Positions 1 to 7,128 of a DNA stretch of 38,959 nucleotides are shown here, piece after piece. A program made the translations under genes and the position numbers. The number at the start of each line of letters is the position of its first letter. The stretch's first letter is position 1. Source of the DNA: Acidimicrobiales bacterium (GTDB lineage Bacteria; Actinomycetota; Acidimicrobiia; Acidimicrobiales; Acidimicrobilacustridaceae); contig JALOLF010000065.1 of NCBI GenBank assembly GCA_025456085.1, positions 1-38,959 on the forward strand, written 5' to 3'. The notes beneath the pieces were generated by a model that was not told the DNA's origin, did not search any database, and worked only from the letters and a program-made list of their open reading frames with translations.

Positions 1-251
1 TGGGCGAGCACGTGGGCGGTGGAGTGCCGCAGCACCTCGCGGCCCTCGTCGCTGTCGGGGGTGACGATGCGCACCCCGGCACCGTCGGGCAGCGGTGCGG
101 CCAGATCGCGGAGGTCGCCGTCGACGCCGACCACGAGCGCCGCCTTGGCCAGCCGGGGTCCGATGGAGGCCGCCAGATCGGCTCCTGTCGCGCCCTCGGG
201 CAGCTCCCTGGTCGAGCCGTCGGGCAACGTGATCGTGATCTGGTCGGCCAT
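1..251 (-). CDS. thrS: Threonine--tRNA ligase, N-terminal part (TGS domain), cut by window edge
   Basis: Only the first 83 codons lie in the window. They begin MADQITITLPDGSTRELPEG and reach RHSTAHVLA, which is the TGS (ubiquitin-like) domain followed by the start of the HxxxH editing domain (the HSTAH motif) of threonyl-tRNA synthetase. The enzyme charges tRNA-Thr with threonine in the cytosol. The ATG at 251 is preceded by a TAGGCT box (264 to 259) with a 7-base gap and no Shine-Dalgarno sequence, so the mRNA is probably leaderless. The gene lies just downstream of the plsC-like gene on the same strand but appears to have its own promoter. The catalytic and anticodon-binding domains lie beyond the window. 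Confidence 0.93.
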   Translation of the reverse strand, partial: MADQITITLPDGSTRELPEGATGADLAASIGPRLAKAALVVGVDGDLRDLAAPLPDGAGVRIVTPDSDEGREVLRHSTAHVLA

Positions 252-258
252 GGGGTCG

Positions 259-264
259 AGCCTA
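259..264 (-). promoter_or_regulatory. Candidate -10 box of thrS (TAGGCT), leaderless layout
   Basis: TAGGCT read on the minus strand ends 7 bases before the thrS ATG at 251. In actinobacteria transcription usually starts about 7 bases after the -10 box, which would put the first transcribed base at or next to the start codon. No clear -35 element is seen. Confidence 0.55.
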
Positions 265-274
265 CCGGCCCCCG

Positions 275-1075
275 TCAGGCCCCCTGTGCCGCTTTCAGCG
301 CCTCGGCGGCCGTGCGCGGCGGCCCCGAACCGTTGCCCGACGGCCCGGGGTCGCCGTGCGGGACCTGGCCCTCCGTCGAGAGCTGCGCCGTCGGCGAGGG
401 CAGCACCTCGCTGCGCTTGGTGGCGTAGTCGTTCACGTACTCCTGGCCCGACAGCTCGCGTATCTCGTACATGACCTCGTCGGTGATCTGGCGCAGCACG
501 AGCCGGTCGTCGAGCCGGTCGAGGTAGCGGGTCACGTCGACCGGTCGCCCGAAGCGCACCCGCACGTGGCGGAACACCTCGGGCAGCCTGGCGTCGGGTG
601 GCATGACCTCGACGGTGCCCTGCAACCCGACGGGCACGATGGGACACCGGCACCGCAACGCCAGCCGGGCGACTCCGGTGTGGCCCTTGTGCAGCTTGCC
701 GCTGCGCGAGCGGGTGCCCTCCGGGTAGATGCCGAACAGCTCGCCGCGTCCCAGCACCCCGGCGGCGGCGTCGAGGGCGCCCTTGCTGGCGTCGCCACCG
801 GCGCGGTCGATGGGGATCATCCCCATGGCCGGGAACAGGTACTTGGTCTTCCAGGAGTCCATGTACTCGGCCTTGCCGACGTAGGTGATGCGCCGGGGAA
901 GGGCGAGGGGCACGAAGAAGGAGTCGAGCACCGAGACGTGGTTCGGGGCGATGATCGCCGGGCCGGTCACCGGGACGTTCTCGAGCCCCTCGACCTCGAC
1001 CCGCCACAGGAAGTGGAACACCGGGCCCAGCACGGCCTTGGCCACGTCGAAGTACTGGCCTGCGTCTGTCGCCAC
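275..1075 (-). CDS. 1-acyl-sn-glycerol-3-phosphate acyltransferase family protein (PlsC-like)
   Basis: A 266-residue protein with the PlsC/LPLAT signature blocks: NHVSVLD (H46-x4-D51, the catalytic HX4D motif), the hydrophobic block ending FPAMGMIPIDR, and YPEGTRSRSG (about 118-126), which binds the phosphate of the acceptor. The family transfers an acyl chain to lysophosphatidate or a similar lysolipid at the inner face of the cytoplasmic membrane. The last 40 residues are a Pro/Gly/Ser-rich tail outside the fold. The chosen GTG at 1075 has a good purine-rich ribosome site (GGAGAGGGGG) 7 bases upstream. It lies between the DUF1622 gene and thrS on the same strand. The exact acceptor lipid cannot be told from sequence. 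Confidence 0.9.
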   Translation of the reverse strand: MATDAGQYFDVAKAVLGPVFHFLWRVEVEGLENVPVTGPAIIAPNHVSVLDSFFVPLALPRRITYVGKAEYMDSWKTKYLFPAMGMIPIDRAGGDASKGALDAAAGVLGRGELFGIYPEGTRSRSGKLHKGHTGVARLALRCRCPIVPVGLQGTVEVMPPDARLPEVFRHVRVRFGRPVDVTRYLDRLDDRLVLRQITDEVMYEIRELSGQEYVNDYATKRSEVLPSPTAQLSTEGQVPHGDPGPSGNGSGPPRTAAEALKAAQGA

Positions 1076-1184
1076 CGGATGCCCCCTCTCCTCGACGTCC
1101 GTCGTCGACCCGGGACGGCTCCGGGGCAGTCTGCCTCACCGGCGCAGCGCATGTGCGGCCATGACGACCGCGGTCCCGGCGTCG

Positions 1185-1571
1185 TCAGTCGTTGGGACCA
1201 CCGACGGGTGCGCCCGCCGCCTGTTCGCGCCGCCAGCGACTCCAGGGCCACGTGCCGTCGATCTCGACCTCGAGGGCGAAGCTGAGCAGGATCCGGATGA
1301 TCACGATCGCCCCGAGGACGGTGACGCTCTCCAGCGTCGGGTCCACGACGATCGTGCGCACGATGTCGCCGATGATGAGGACCTCGAGGCCGATCAGGAT
1401 GGCCCGGCCCAGCCGTCGACGCAGCTCTTCGTAGGTGGGCCGGTGCCCGTCGCGGCGCAGCACGCCCAACGCGTAGCCGAGCAGGGCCACGGTGCCGCCC
1501 ACGACCATGATCGCCGCACCGAGGGCCTCGACGCCCTTGACGACGTCGTCGACGAACCGCTCGTAGCTCAC
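1185..1571 (-). CDS. DUF1622 family small membrane protein
   Basis: A 128-residue integral membrane protein starting VSYERFVDDVVKG. Three hydrophobic helices are visible: about 16-37 (ALGAAIMVVGGTVALLGYAL), 73-90 (ILIGLEVLIIGDIVRTIVV) and 95-115, with a conserved-looking GLEVLIIGDIVRT stretch typical of DUF1622. The function of the family is not established. The open frame extends further upstream into mshC, but the GTG at 1571 lies 10 bases after the mshC stop and gives a normal family-length protein, so I chose it. Probably cotranscribed with mshC. Confidence 0.75.
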   Translation of the reverse strand: MSYERFVDDVVKGVEALGAAIMVVGGTVALLGYALGVLRRDGHRPTYEELRRRLGRAILIGLEVLIIGDIVRTIVVDPTLESVTVLGAIVIIRILLSFALEVEIDGTWPWSRWRREQAAGAPVGGPND

Positions 1572-1581
1572 GGCCTCGACG

Positions 1582-2805
1582 CTAGTGGTCCGCCCCCTCG
1601 CCGAGCGGCACCCCCACCAGGGCCGCCGCGGCACGCACGTCCCGGCCGGCCTCGGCCGCGGCGTCGATCGCGGCCACGGCACCGGGCGTGTCGAGGTCGT
1701 TGTCGAGACGGCTCCGCACGGCAGCGAGCACCTCGGTGCCGTCCCCCCGACCCGGTGCCCGCACCGCCGCCTTCCAGAGCTCGAGTCGGTCGGCCGAGGT
1801 GGGCATCAGCTCGTCGTGCCACTCCCAGGAGTCCCGGTAGTGGTGCGAGACGACGGCCAGGCGGATGGCCCGGGCGTCGTAGGCCTTCAGCAGCTCGCTC
1901 ACGAACACGAGGTTCCCCAACGACTTCGACATCTTCTCGCCGTCCATGCGGACCATGGCCTGGTGCATCCAGTGCCGCACGAACGGCTCACCGGTGGCGG
2001 CCTCGGACTGGGCCGTCTCGCACTCGTGGTGGGGGAACACGAGGTCCGCGCCGCCACCGTGCAGGTCGAGGGTCGTGACGTCGAGCTCGCGCAGGGCAAG
2101 CGCCGAGCACTCGATGTGCCAGCCGGGTCGGCCCGGCCCCCACAGCGACTCCCATGCCGGCTCGTCGTCGGACGAGGGCTGCCACAGCACGAAGTCGAGC
2201 GGGTCGTCCTTGGCCGGATCGTCGACGTTGCCGCCCCGTTCGGCCGCGAGGGCCAGCATCTCGTCGCGCGCCAGGTGGCTCACCTGGCCGAACCGGTCGA
2301 AGGAGCTCACGTCGAAGTACACCGCCCCGCCCCGCTGGTAGGCGTGACCGCGGTCGAGCACCATGCCGATGAAGCCCCTGATGTCGGGGATGGCCGAGGT
2401 CGCCCGCGGCTCGCTCCACGCCGGCAGCATGCCGAGCGACACCATGTCGGCGTCGAAGCGGGCGGTCTCGGCGGCGGCCAGGTCGAGGTAGTGCACGCCC
2501 AGCTCGCGGGCCTTGCGCAGGATGTCGTCGTCGACGTCGGTGATGTTGCGCACGCAGCGGGTGTCGTGGCCGCGGTCGCGCAGGCGCCGCTGCAACACGT
2601 CGTAGGCGACGTAGGTGGCGGCGTGGCCCAGGTGCGTGGCGTCGTAGGGGGTGATGCCGCACGTGTACATGTTGACGACCGGCTCGGGGGTGAAGGCGAC
2701 GACCGCCCCACGGGCGGTGTCGTGGAGACGCATGGGATCGGCGTTGGACGCCTCCACCCGCGACGGGTCACCCAGCTGCCCCTCGGCCATCCGTTCCTCC
2801 GTCAT
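1582..2805 (-). CDS. mshC: Cysteine--1-D-myo-inosityl 2-amino-2-deoxy-alpha-D-glucopyranoside ligase (mycothiol synthesis)
   Basis: A 407-residue class I aminoacyl-tRNA-synthetase-like enzyme. MshC joins cysteine to GlcN-Ins with ATP, the third dedicated step of mycothiol synthesis. Visible motifs: the zinc-ligand and HIGH-like block CGITPYDATHLGHA (C49; 57-62), the WHIECS zinc region (229-234), GGADLVFPHHE (251-261) and KMSKS (291-295). The CGITPYDATHLGHA form and the lack of the long tRNA-binding C-terminal part of CysS point to MshC rather than cysteinyl-tRNA synthetase. The start at 2805 is supported by a strong GGGAGG ribosome site 6 bases upstream; a longer in-frame start at 2835 has no such support. 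A TAGCCT box lies at 2856-2851. Confidence 0.93.
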   Translation of the reverse strand: MTEERMAEGQLGDPSRVEASNADPMRLHDTARGAVVAFTPEPVVNMYTCGITPYDATHLGHAATYVAYDVLQRRLRDRGHDTRCVRNITDVDDDILRKARELGVHYLDLAAAETARFDADMVSLGMLPAWSEPRATSAIPDIRGFIGMVLDRGHAYQRGGAVYFDVSSFDRFGQVSHLARDEMLALAAERGGNVDDPAKDDPLDFVLWQPSSDDEPAWESLWGPGRPGWHIECSALALRELDVTTLDLHGGGADLVFPHHECETAQSEAATGEPFVRHWMHQAMVRMDGEKMSKSLGNLVFVSELLKAYDARAIRLAVVSHHYRDSWEWHDELMPTSADRLELWKAAVRAPGRGDGTEVLAAVRSRLDNDLDTPGAVAAIDAAAEAGRDVRAAAALVGVPLGEGADH

Positions 2806-2843
2806 CGACGCCTCCCGACGGGCTCCCCGGCCCACGGGCTCAA
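2802..2843 (-). other. Possible TTG-started mini-ORF overlapping mshC start (ATGA)
   Basis: Seven bases after the TAGCCT box (2856-2851) a TTG opens a 13-codon frame. It ends in the TGA that shares ATGA with the mshC start. The layout matches the GTG mini-ORFs at 3592, 10711 and 18499, but TTG is a weaker start and mshC has its own good ribosome site, so this is only a possible case. Confidence 0.25.
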
Positions 2844-2850
2844 CGGGGCA

Positions 2851-2856
2851 AGGCTA
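2851..2856 (-). promoter_or_regulatory. Candidate -10 box upstream of mshC (TAGCCT)
   Basis: TAGCCT on the minus strand, 45 bases upstream of the mshC ATG, in the gap between npdG and mshC. It would give a short leader carrying the GGGAGG ribosome site. No clear -35 element. Confidence 0.4.
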
Positions 2857-2870
2857 ACGGCCGCCGTCGC

Positions 2871-3530
2871 TCAGTCCGCGTCGATCCCCGTGAACTTGAC
2901 CGCGGCCCGTGTGCGGTAACGGACGTTGAGCTGCAGCAGCACCGCGGCGAAGGCCTCGATCGGCGCCGCGTTGGACAGCTCACCGGCGTCGAGGGGGCGC
3001 ATGTTGGGGATGCGCCGCACGAGATCGACCGCGGTCTCGGTGGCGACGGCGTGGTCCGAGCAGATGAGCACGTCGCTCTCGACCGGTTCGCGCAGGTCGC
3101 CGAGCTCCTTGGCCGGGACGTGGTGGAAGGCGGCGGCCACCTTCGAACGGGGCACCGCGGCCTGCACGCTCGCCGCCACCGAGCCCCGGGGCGGCACGAG
3201 CGGCTGGAACTCGTGGCCCACCTTGGCCAGGGCGTTGGCCATGGAGATGACGACCTTGCCCGCGAGCTGTTCGGCCACCGCCTCCGCAGTGGCGGCCGCC
3301 GCGTCCCACGGCGTGGCGATGACGACGAGGTCGGCGTCCGCGGCACCCACGTTGTCGGCCGCCTCGATGCTCAGGTCGAACCCGTCCCACCGTTCGACGA
3401 GCCCGTCACGGACCTCCATGGCCCGGTACTTGGACCGAGAGCCGACCACGACGTCGAAGCCCACCGAGGCCAGCCGGGCCGCGAGCCCGCTGCCCGCGGG
3501 GCCGGTTGCACCGAGGATGCCGATCTGCAC
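2871..3530 (-). CDS. npdG: NADPH-dependent F420 reductase (F420H2:NADP+ oxidoreductase)
   Basis: A 219-residue Rossmann-fold protein. It opens with VQIGILGATGPAGSG (dinucleotide-binding glycine-rich loop, residues 1-15), then VVVGSRSK, an Arg/Lys segment that fits the 2'-phosphate of NADP. Later blocks VVIATPWDAA, AFHHVPAKEL and DVLICSDHAVATE match the NpdG/Fno family. It exchanges hydride between F420H2 and NADP+ in the cytosol, so this organism should make coenzyme F420. The GTG at 3530 was chosen because it begins the Rossmann strand and sits 7 bases after a TAGGGT box, a leaderless arrangement. A longer in-frame start at 3572 would lie upstream of that promoter. It is divergent from the dynamin-like gene. 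Confidence 0.9.
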   Translation of the reverse strand: MQIGILGATGPAGSGLAARLASVGFDVVVGSRSKYRAMEVRDGLVERWDGFDLSIEAADNVGAADADLVVIATPWDAAAATAEAVAEQLAGKVVISMANALAKVGHEFQPLVPPRGSVAASVQAAVPRSKVAAAFHHVPAKELGDLREPVESDVLICSDHAVATETAVDLVRRIPNMRPLDAGELSNAAPIEAFAAVLLQLNVRYRTRAAVKFTGIDAD

Positions 3531-3537
3531 GGGCGCC

Positions 3538-3543
3538 ACCCTA
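3538..3543 (-). promoter_or_regulatory. npdG: Candidate -10 box of npdG (TAGGGT), leaderless layout
   Basis: TAGGGT on the minus strand ends 7 bases before the npdG GTG at 3530. There is no room for a ribosome binding site between the likely transcription start and the start codon. Confidence 0.5.
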
Positions 3544-3579
3544 GGAAAGCGATCCCGCCTCGTCCAGCACACCCGCGGC

Positions 3580-3585
3580 TAGCCT
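3580..3585 (+). promoter_or_regulatory. Candidate -10 box of the dynamin-like gene (TAGCCT)
   Basis: TAGCCT is followed by exactly 6 bases and then GTG at 3592, the start of a mini-ORF that overlaps the main gene. It is divergent from the npdG -10 box 37 bases away. Confidence 0.5.
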
Positions 3586-3591
3586 CGTGCC

Positions 3592-3621
3592 GTGCACCGC
3601 GGTCCCGAGGCCCTGCCGTGA
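3592..3621 (+). CDS. Leaderless mini-ORF (9 aa) ending in the GTGA of the dynamin-like gene
   Basis: GTG at 3592 opens a 9-residue frame, VHRGPEALP, that ends with the TGA at 3619-3621. That stop shares four bases (GTGA) with the GTG start of the main gene at 3618. The GTG lies exactly 6 bases after the TAGCCT box, so it would be the first codon of a leaderless mRNA. No Shine-Dalgarno sequence serves the main start. I infer that ribosomes load on the mini-ORF and restart on the main gene. Whether the peptide itself has a function is unknown. Confidence 0.4.
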   Translation: MHRGPEALP

Positions 3622-5453
3622 CGCCGCCCGGGTCCGCCCGGTCCGCCGGTGCGCCGTCCGCCGACCCGACACCCGTCGAGGGTCCGCCGCCCGGCACGGG
3701 GGCGCACACCGGTGCACCGCCGCTGGTGGCGCCGAGGGTCCCCACCGCGTTCTCGCCTGCGCTGGCCGGCGCCGCCGAGGTGGTGCGCCTCGTGCGCAGC
3801 CTGGCCGACAGCCAGGGCCGCGACGACCTCGTGGAGCAGCTCGACCGGATCCGGGCCCAGCTCGCGGTCGAGTCGGTGCCGGTGCTGGTCGTGGGCGGCG
3901 CCGGGCAGGGCAAGAGCAGCGTCGTCAACGCCCTGGTGGGTGCCGGTGTGTGCGCGGTGGGCGCGACCGACACCACGGCCACGCCGACCGTGGTGTCCCA
4001 CGCCCTGGCCTACGACGGCGCGCTGGTCATCGACCCCGCGGCGGCCGGTCGACCCGAGCCGCTCCTGCGCCGGGTGCCCTTCACGGAGGCCGTCGGTCTC
4101 GCCACCCAGGCGCTCAACCCCGACAACGCGTGGGGACTGCGGGCCATCCAGCTGGCCGTCCCCTCCCCCGCTCTGGCCCGCGGCCTGACGCTGATCGACA
4201 CCCCGCCGCTGCGCGAGCTGTGGGAGCCCGACGGCGTCCGGCTGCTGCAGGCCATGTCGGGCGTGGCGGCGGTCGTGCTCGTCACCAGCGCCGGCTCGGA
4301 GCTCTCGTCGGGCGAGCTGGACCTGCTCCGGGTGGCCAGCTCGCTGTGCCATCGCCTGTACGTCGTGGTCAACGGCACCAACGTCTTCGCCGACTGGCGC
4401 AGCGTCGTCGCCGCGAACCGCTCCCTGCTCGACCGACGCGGCATCTCGGCCAAGGTGCTGGCGGTGGCGGCCACGCCCTACTGGGGCGACGCAGGCGGTG
4501 TCCCGCCCGGTCCCGATGCTGGCATGCAGGCCCTGGCCGCCGAGCTCGACGCCGCCGTGGTGCTCGACACCGAGCACCAGCGCATCTCCACGGCGCTCGT
4601 CGAGGCGTTCTGGGCGGCCGACCGGCTCCGGATGCGACTGTGGGCCGAGCAGTCCCTCATCACCGAGGACGGCCCACTCGACGAGACCACGGTGCTCCTA
4701 CGCGACGCCGCCCGCCACGCCCAGGTCCTCTGCGGTCCCACCGCCCACTGGCACGAGCTGCTCACCCAGAGCGTCCAGCAGCTGCGCAAGGACGTCGAGG
4801 CCGACCTCGACGCAGACGTCGCCGGCCTGCGCGCCGACGTCGACAACGTGCTCCTGGCCCTGGAGGCCGGCCACGACTGGCCTCGTCTCCATCTGAGCCT
4901 GCACACCCGCTTCGCCGACCGGGTGCTGCACACCCAGCGGGTGCGCAAGCTGGCCATGCGTGCCCTGTGCCGACACGTGGCCGAGCAGTTCCAGGCCGAC
5001 TGGAGCGAGATCGTGGCCTCCCTCGATCTGGCCTCGGAGGCCCATGCGCTGCTCGATCCCCGCCTCGACCGCGAGGTCGCGGCGCTGCCCCGCAGCCTGG
5101 CGGACCTCCCCCGGCCCCCGGCCGGCGCCGCGTCGCTGCCCGGCGACCAGAGCGGGGTGCCGCTGCCGACCCGGGCACGGGCCGACTACGAGCGGTGGCT
5201 CTCCGCCACCGAGACGTTCCTGCGCAACGACACCGAGGCCACCCTGACCCGGGTGGGCGAGGAGATGGAGCGGCGCTGCCAGGACCGCGGCATCGAGCTG
5301 CAGCGCACGATCGTCGAGGTGCTGACCACCCTGAACGTGCTGCGCCACCTGACGCCCGAGGTCGTGCTGCAGCGCCACGAGGAGATCGAGAGCGACCTCG
5401 CGCAGCTGCGCACGCTCGACTTCCAGCTGAAGGTCGCGCCGCCGGCGGGCTGA
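3618..5453 (+). CDS. Dynamin-like large GTPase
   Basis: A 611-residue protein. After a Pro/Gly/Ser-rich N-terminus (1-45) comes a GTPase domain: P-loop GGAGQGKSS (93-101), a switch-I-like threonine stretch ATDTTATPT (116-124), and the G3 motif DTPP at 194-197 following the hydrophobic strand LTLI. The expected G4 motif (N/TKxD) after the VVLVTSA and LYVVVN strands is replaced by NGTN (252-255). The remaining 340 residues are mostly charged and probably helical, fitting a dynamin-type stalk. Bacterial dynamin-like proteins remodel or protect membranes, but no membrane-spanning segment is seen. The start at 3618 is set by the GTGA overlap with a leaderless mini-ORF. The gene runs convergently towards the protease-GAF-exporter operon. 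Confidence 0.72.
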   Translation: MTPPGSARSAGAPSADPTPVEGPPPGTGAHTGAPPLVAPRVPTAFSPALAGAAEVVRLVRSLADSQGRDDLVEQLDRIRAQLAVESVPVLVVGGAGQGKSSVVNALVGAGVCAVGATDTTATPTVVSHALAYDGALVIDPAAAGRPEPLLRRVPFTEAVGLATQALNPDNAWGLRAIQLAVPSPALARGLTLIDTPPLRELWEPDGVRLLQAMSGVAAVVLVTSAGSELSSGELDLLRVASSLCHRLYVVVNGTNVFADWRSVVAANRSLLDRRGISAKVLAVAATPYWGDAGGVPPGPDAGMQALAAELDAAVVLDTEHQRISTALVEAFWAADRLRMRLWAEQSLITEDGPLDETTVLLRDAARHAQVLCGPTAHWHELLTQSVQQLRKDVEADLDADVAGLRADVDNVLLALEAGHDWPRLHLSLHTRFADRVLHTQRVRKLAMRALCRHVAEQFQADWSEIVASLDLASEAHALLDPRLDREVAALPRSLADLPRPPAGAASLPGDQSGVPLPTRARADYERWLSATETFLRNDTEATLTRVGEEMERRCQDRGIELQRTIVEVLTTLNVLRHLTPEVVLQRHEEIESDLAQLRTLDFQLKVAPPAG

Positions 5454-5464
5454 CCGGCACGGCA

Positions 5465-5490
5465 GGTGGCCGGCGCTGCCCGGCCGCACC
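5465..5490. terminator. GC-rich hairpin between convergent genes
   Basis: GGCCGG (5468-5473) pairs with CCGGCC (5480-5485) across a 6-base loop, extended by GGT/ACC with a bulge. It sits in the 50-base gap between the dynamin-like gene and the protease gene, which run into each other. No T-run follows, so its role as a two-way terminator is only a guess. Confidence 0.3.
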
Positions 5491-5503
5491 ACGGTCGGTC
5501 CCT

Positions 5504-6562
5504 TCAGAACGGTCGCACCCCGCTGCCCGGCACCGGCGGTGGGGGCAGGGGCGGGGGCGGCGCCTGGACCGCGGGCTGCGGCGCGGGCTGCGGCGCGGGC
5601 TGCGGCGTCGGGGCAGGTGGAGGTGGTGCCGCCACGGCGCGCACGAGCCCGGGGTGCAGCACCATCGAGGCCCTCGTCGCGCCCATCGTCTGACCCGGTC
5701 GCAGGACCCGGCTGAGCCGACCGGCCTGCTGCGTGCGCTCTGCCGCCTCGCGCACGTTGGCCGAGGTCGCCCACAGCACGGTCTTGAGCTGGAACGGCAC
5801 CAGCTCGGGGTGCTTGGAGCGGATGAGTGCCGCCACACCGGCGATGTGCGGGGCGGCGAAGGAGTTGCCCGTCGTGGTGATCGTGCCGTGGTCGAGCCAG
5901 GGCACCTCCACGTCGATGCCGCGGGCCAGGAACTCGGTCGGGGGTTCCGGGTTGTGGTGGAACCGGTAGGGGTCCTTGGTCAGGTTGGCGGCCACGCTGG
6001 CCACCGAGGCGAACAGCGAGGGGTAGCTCACCCGCTGGATGTTGTTGGCCGCCGTCACCAGGAACGACCCCTTGAAGTACGCCTGGTCGCAGACCTCGTA
6101 GAAGGGCAGCGCCCAGTCCCGCTTGCGCGTACCCAAGGAGAGGTTGATGACGTCGAAGCCCTGCTCGACGGCCCACGTCAACCCGGCCAGGAACACGTCG
6201 GAGGTCCCCGTGAGGTTGCTGCCCAGCACCTTCACGCTGGTGATGCGGGCCTCGGGGGCCAGCAGGTGGATGATGCCCGCACAGGCCGTGCCGTGCCCGA
6301 AGGCGTCCGCATGCGGTCCCCGCTCGGAGACCACCTCGCCTCCCTCGGCGATCGAGAACGAGATGCCCTCGTCCACCTCCACGCAGTCCCCCAGCGCCGG
6401 GTGCGTGGCGTCCACGCCGCTGTCCACCACGGCGACCCGAACGCCGCGACCGGTCGCCCCGCCCCAGGCCCAGGACGGCGTGATGCCCGAGATGGCGTCG
6501 ACGTCGTCGAGGCGCAGCACGACCGAATCACGCGACCACGCAGGCCGGAGCGGCTCGCTCAT
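5504..6562 (-). CDS. Subtilisin-like (S8) serine protease without signal peptide
   Basis: A 352-residue S8 family protease. The catalytic triad is visible: Asp47 in AVVDSGVDATHP, His90 in FGHGTACAG and Ser234 in GNSFAAPHIAG. The oxyanion Asn is in TAANN (about 173). GNS replaces the common GTS at the nucleophile. The fold starts almost at residue 1: there is no signal peptide and no inhibitory propeptide, so the enzyme should stay in the cytosol and fold without a chaperone domain. The end (about 310-352) is a Pro/Ala/Gln repeat tail. The ATG at 6562 overlaps the stop of the GAF gene (ATGA), indicating coupled translation. It is the last gene of the exporter-GAF-protease operon, so it probably acts on a substrate or regulator of that exporter. 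Confidence 0.85.
   Translation of the reverse strand: MSEPLRPAWSRDSVVLRLDDVDAISGITPSWAWGGATGRGVRVAVVDSGVDATHPALGDCVEVDEGISFSIAEGGEVVSERGPHADAFGHGTACAGIIHLLAPEARITSVKVLGSNLTGTSDVFLAGLTWAVEQGFDVINLSLGTRKRDWALPFYEVCDQAYFKGSFLVTAANNIQRVSYPSLFASVASVAANLTKDPYRFHHNPEPPTEFLARGIDVEVPWLDHGTITTTGNSFAAPHIAGVAALIRSKHPELVPFQLKTVLWATSANVREAAERTQQAGRLSRVLRPGQTMGATRASMVLHPGLVRAVAAPPPPAPTPQPAPQPAPQPAVQAPPPPLPPPPVPGSGVRPF
5573..5608. repeat. 12-bp tandem repeat in protease tail
   Basis: About three copies of a 12-base unit (gcgggctgcggc-like) encode the repeated Pro-Gln-Pro-Ala tail of the subtilisin-like protease on the minus strand. Confidence 0.55.
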
Positions 6563-7128
6563 AGCTGGCCGAGCAGGACCTCGACCACCCCCGCCACCGT
6601 GGCGTAACGGGCCGGGTCGGTGTGGGCGAGGCGCTCCAGCTCGCCCGCCAGCTGCGCCGGTGAGGGGAGCTGCAGGGAGGCCGCACCGGACTCGCTCAGC
6701 GCGGCGCCGGCGATGCCCCCGAGCAGGCCGACGATCTCGACGTCGTCGAAGCTGAAGGCGCCACCGCCGAACTTGTCGACCACCTGCAACGCACCGACCA
6801 CGCGGTCGTCGGCGAGGGCCGGGGTGGCCAGCACGGCGAGGGGCTGGCGACCCAGCAGCTGCGCGCCGAGCTCGTCGCCGGAGCTGCCGCCGGCACCCGG
6901 TTGCAGCGCCACGGGCTGACCCGACTGCACCACGAACGACGCCGTGCCCGTGCCCACCGGGAACCGCCGATCGACCACGTCGGGTGTCCCGACCTGCCCC
7001 CCCGACGCCGCAGCGGCCACCACCAGCTCCCCGCCGTCGAGGGCGAACAGCCACCCCTGCGCCGCGCCGGTGGCGTCCACGGCGGAGGACACCACGGCCT
7101 GCAGCGTCTCACGAGCTCGTACCGTCAC
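6559..7128 (-). CDS. GAF-domain protein
   Basis: A 189-residue soluble protein. Residues 1-150 have the order of a GAF domain: an N-terminal helix (ETLQAVVSSAVDATGAAQGWLFALD), the strand and loop VGTGTASFVVQSGQPVAL, then PLAVLATPALADDRVVGALQVVDK and FSFDDVEIVGLLGGIAGAAL. GAF domains bind small ligands or cyclic nucleotides, or act as dimer modules. No output domain is attached; the last 40 residues (about 150-189) form a helical tail. It overlaps the exporter gene by GTGA at its start and the protease gene by ATGA at its stop, so the three products are made together. I infer it is a sensor or adaptor for the exporter or protease; the ligand is unknown. Confidence 0.78.
   Translation of the reverse strand: MTVRARETLQAVVSSAVDATGAAQGWLFALDGGELVVAAAASGGQVGTPDVVDRRFPVGTGTASFVVQSGQPVALQPGAGGSSGDELGAQLLGRQPLAVLATPALADDRVVGALQVVDKFGGGAFSFDDVEIVGLLGGIAGAALSESGAASLQLPSPAQLAGELERLAHTDPARYATVAGVVEVLLGQL

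Noticed and set aside
1582-2805. Assignment as cysteinyl-tRNA synthetase (cysS)
   Set aside because: The CGITPYDATHLGHA motif and the absence of the C-terminal tRNA-binding domain fit MshC better.
3587-6607. Open frame of 1006 codons on the plus strand
   Set aside because: It runs out of frame through the dynamin-like gene and antisense to the protease. The product is Arg/Gly/Pro-rich with no fold, as expected for a shadow frame in GC-rich DNA.
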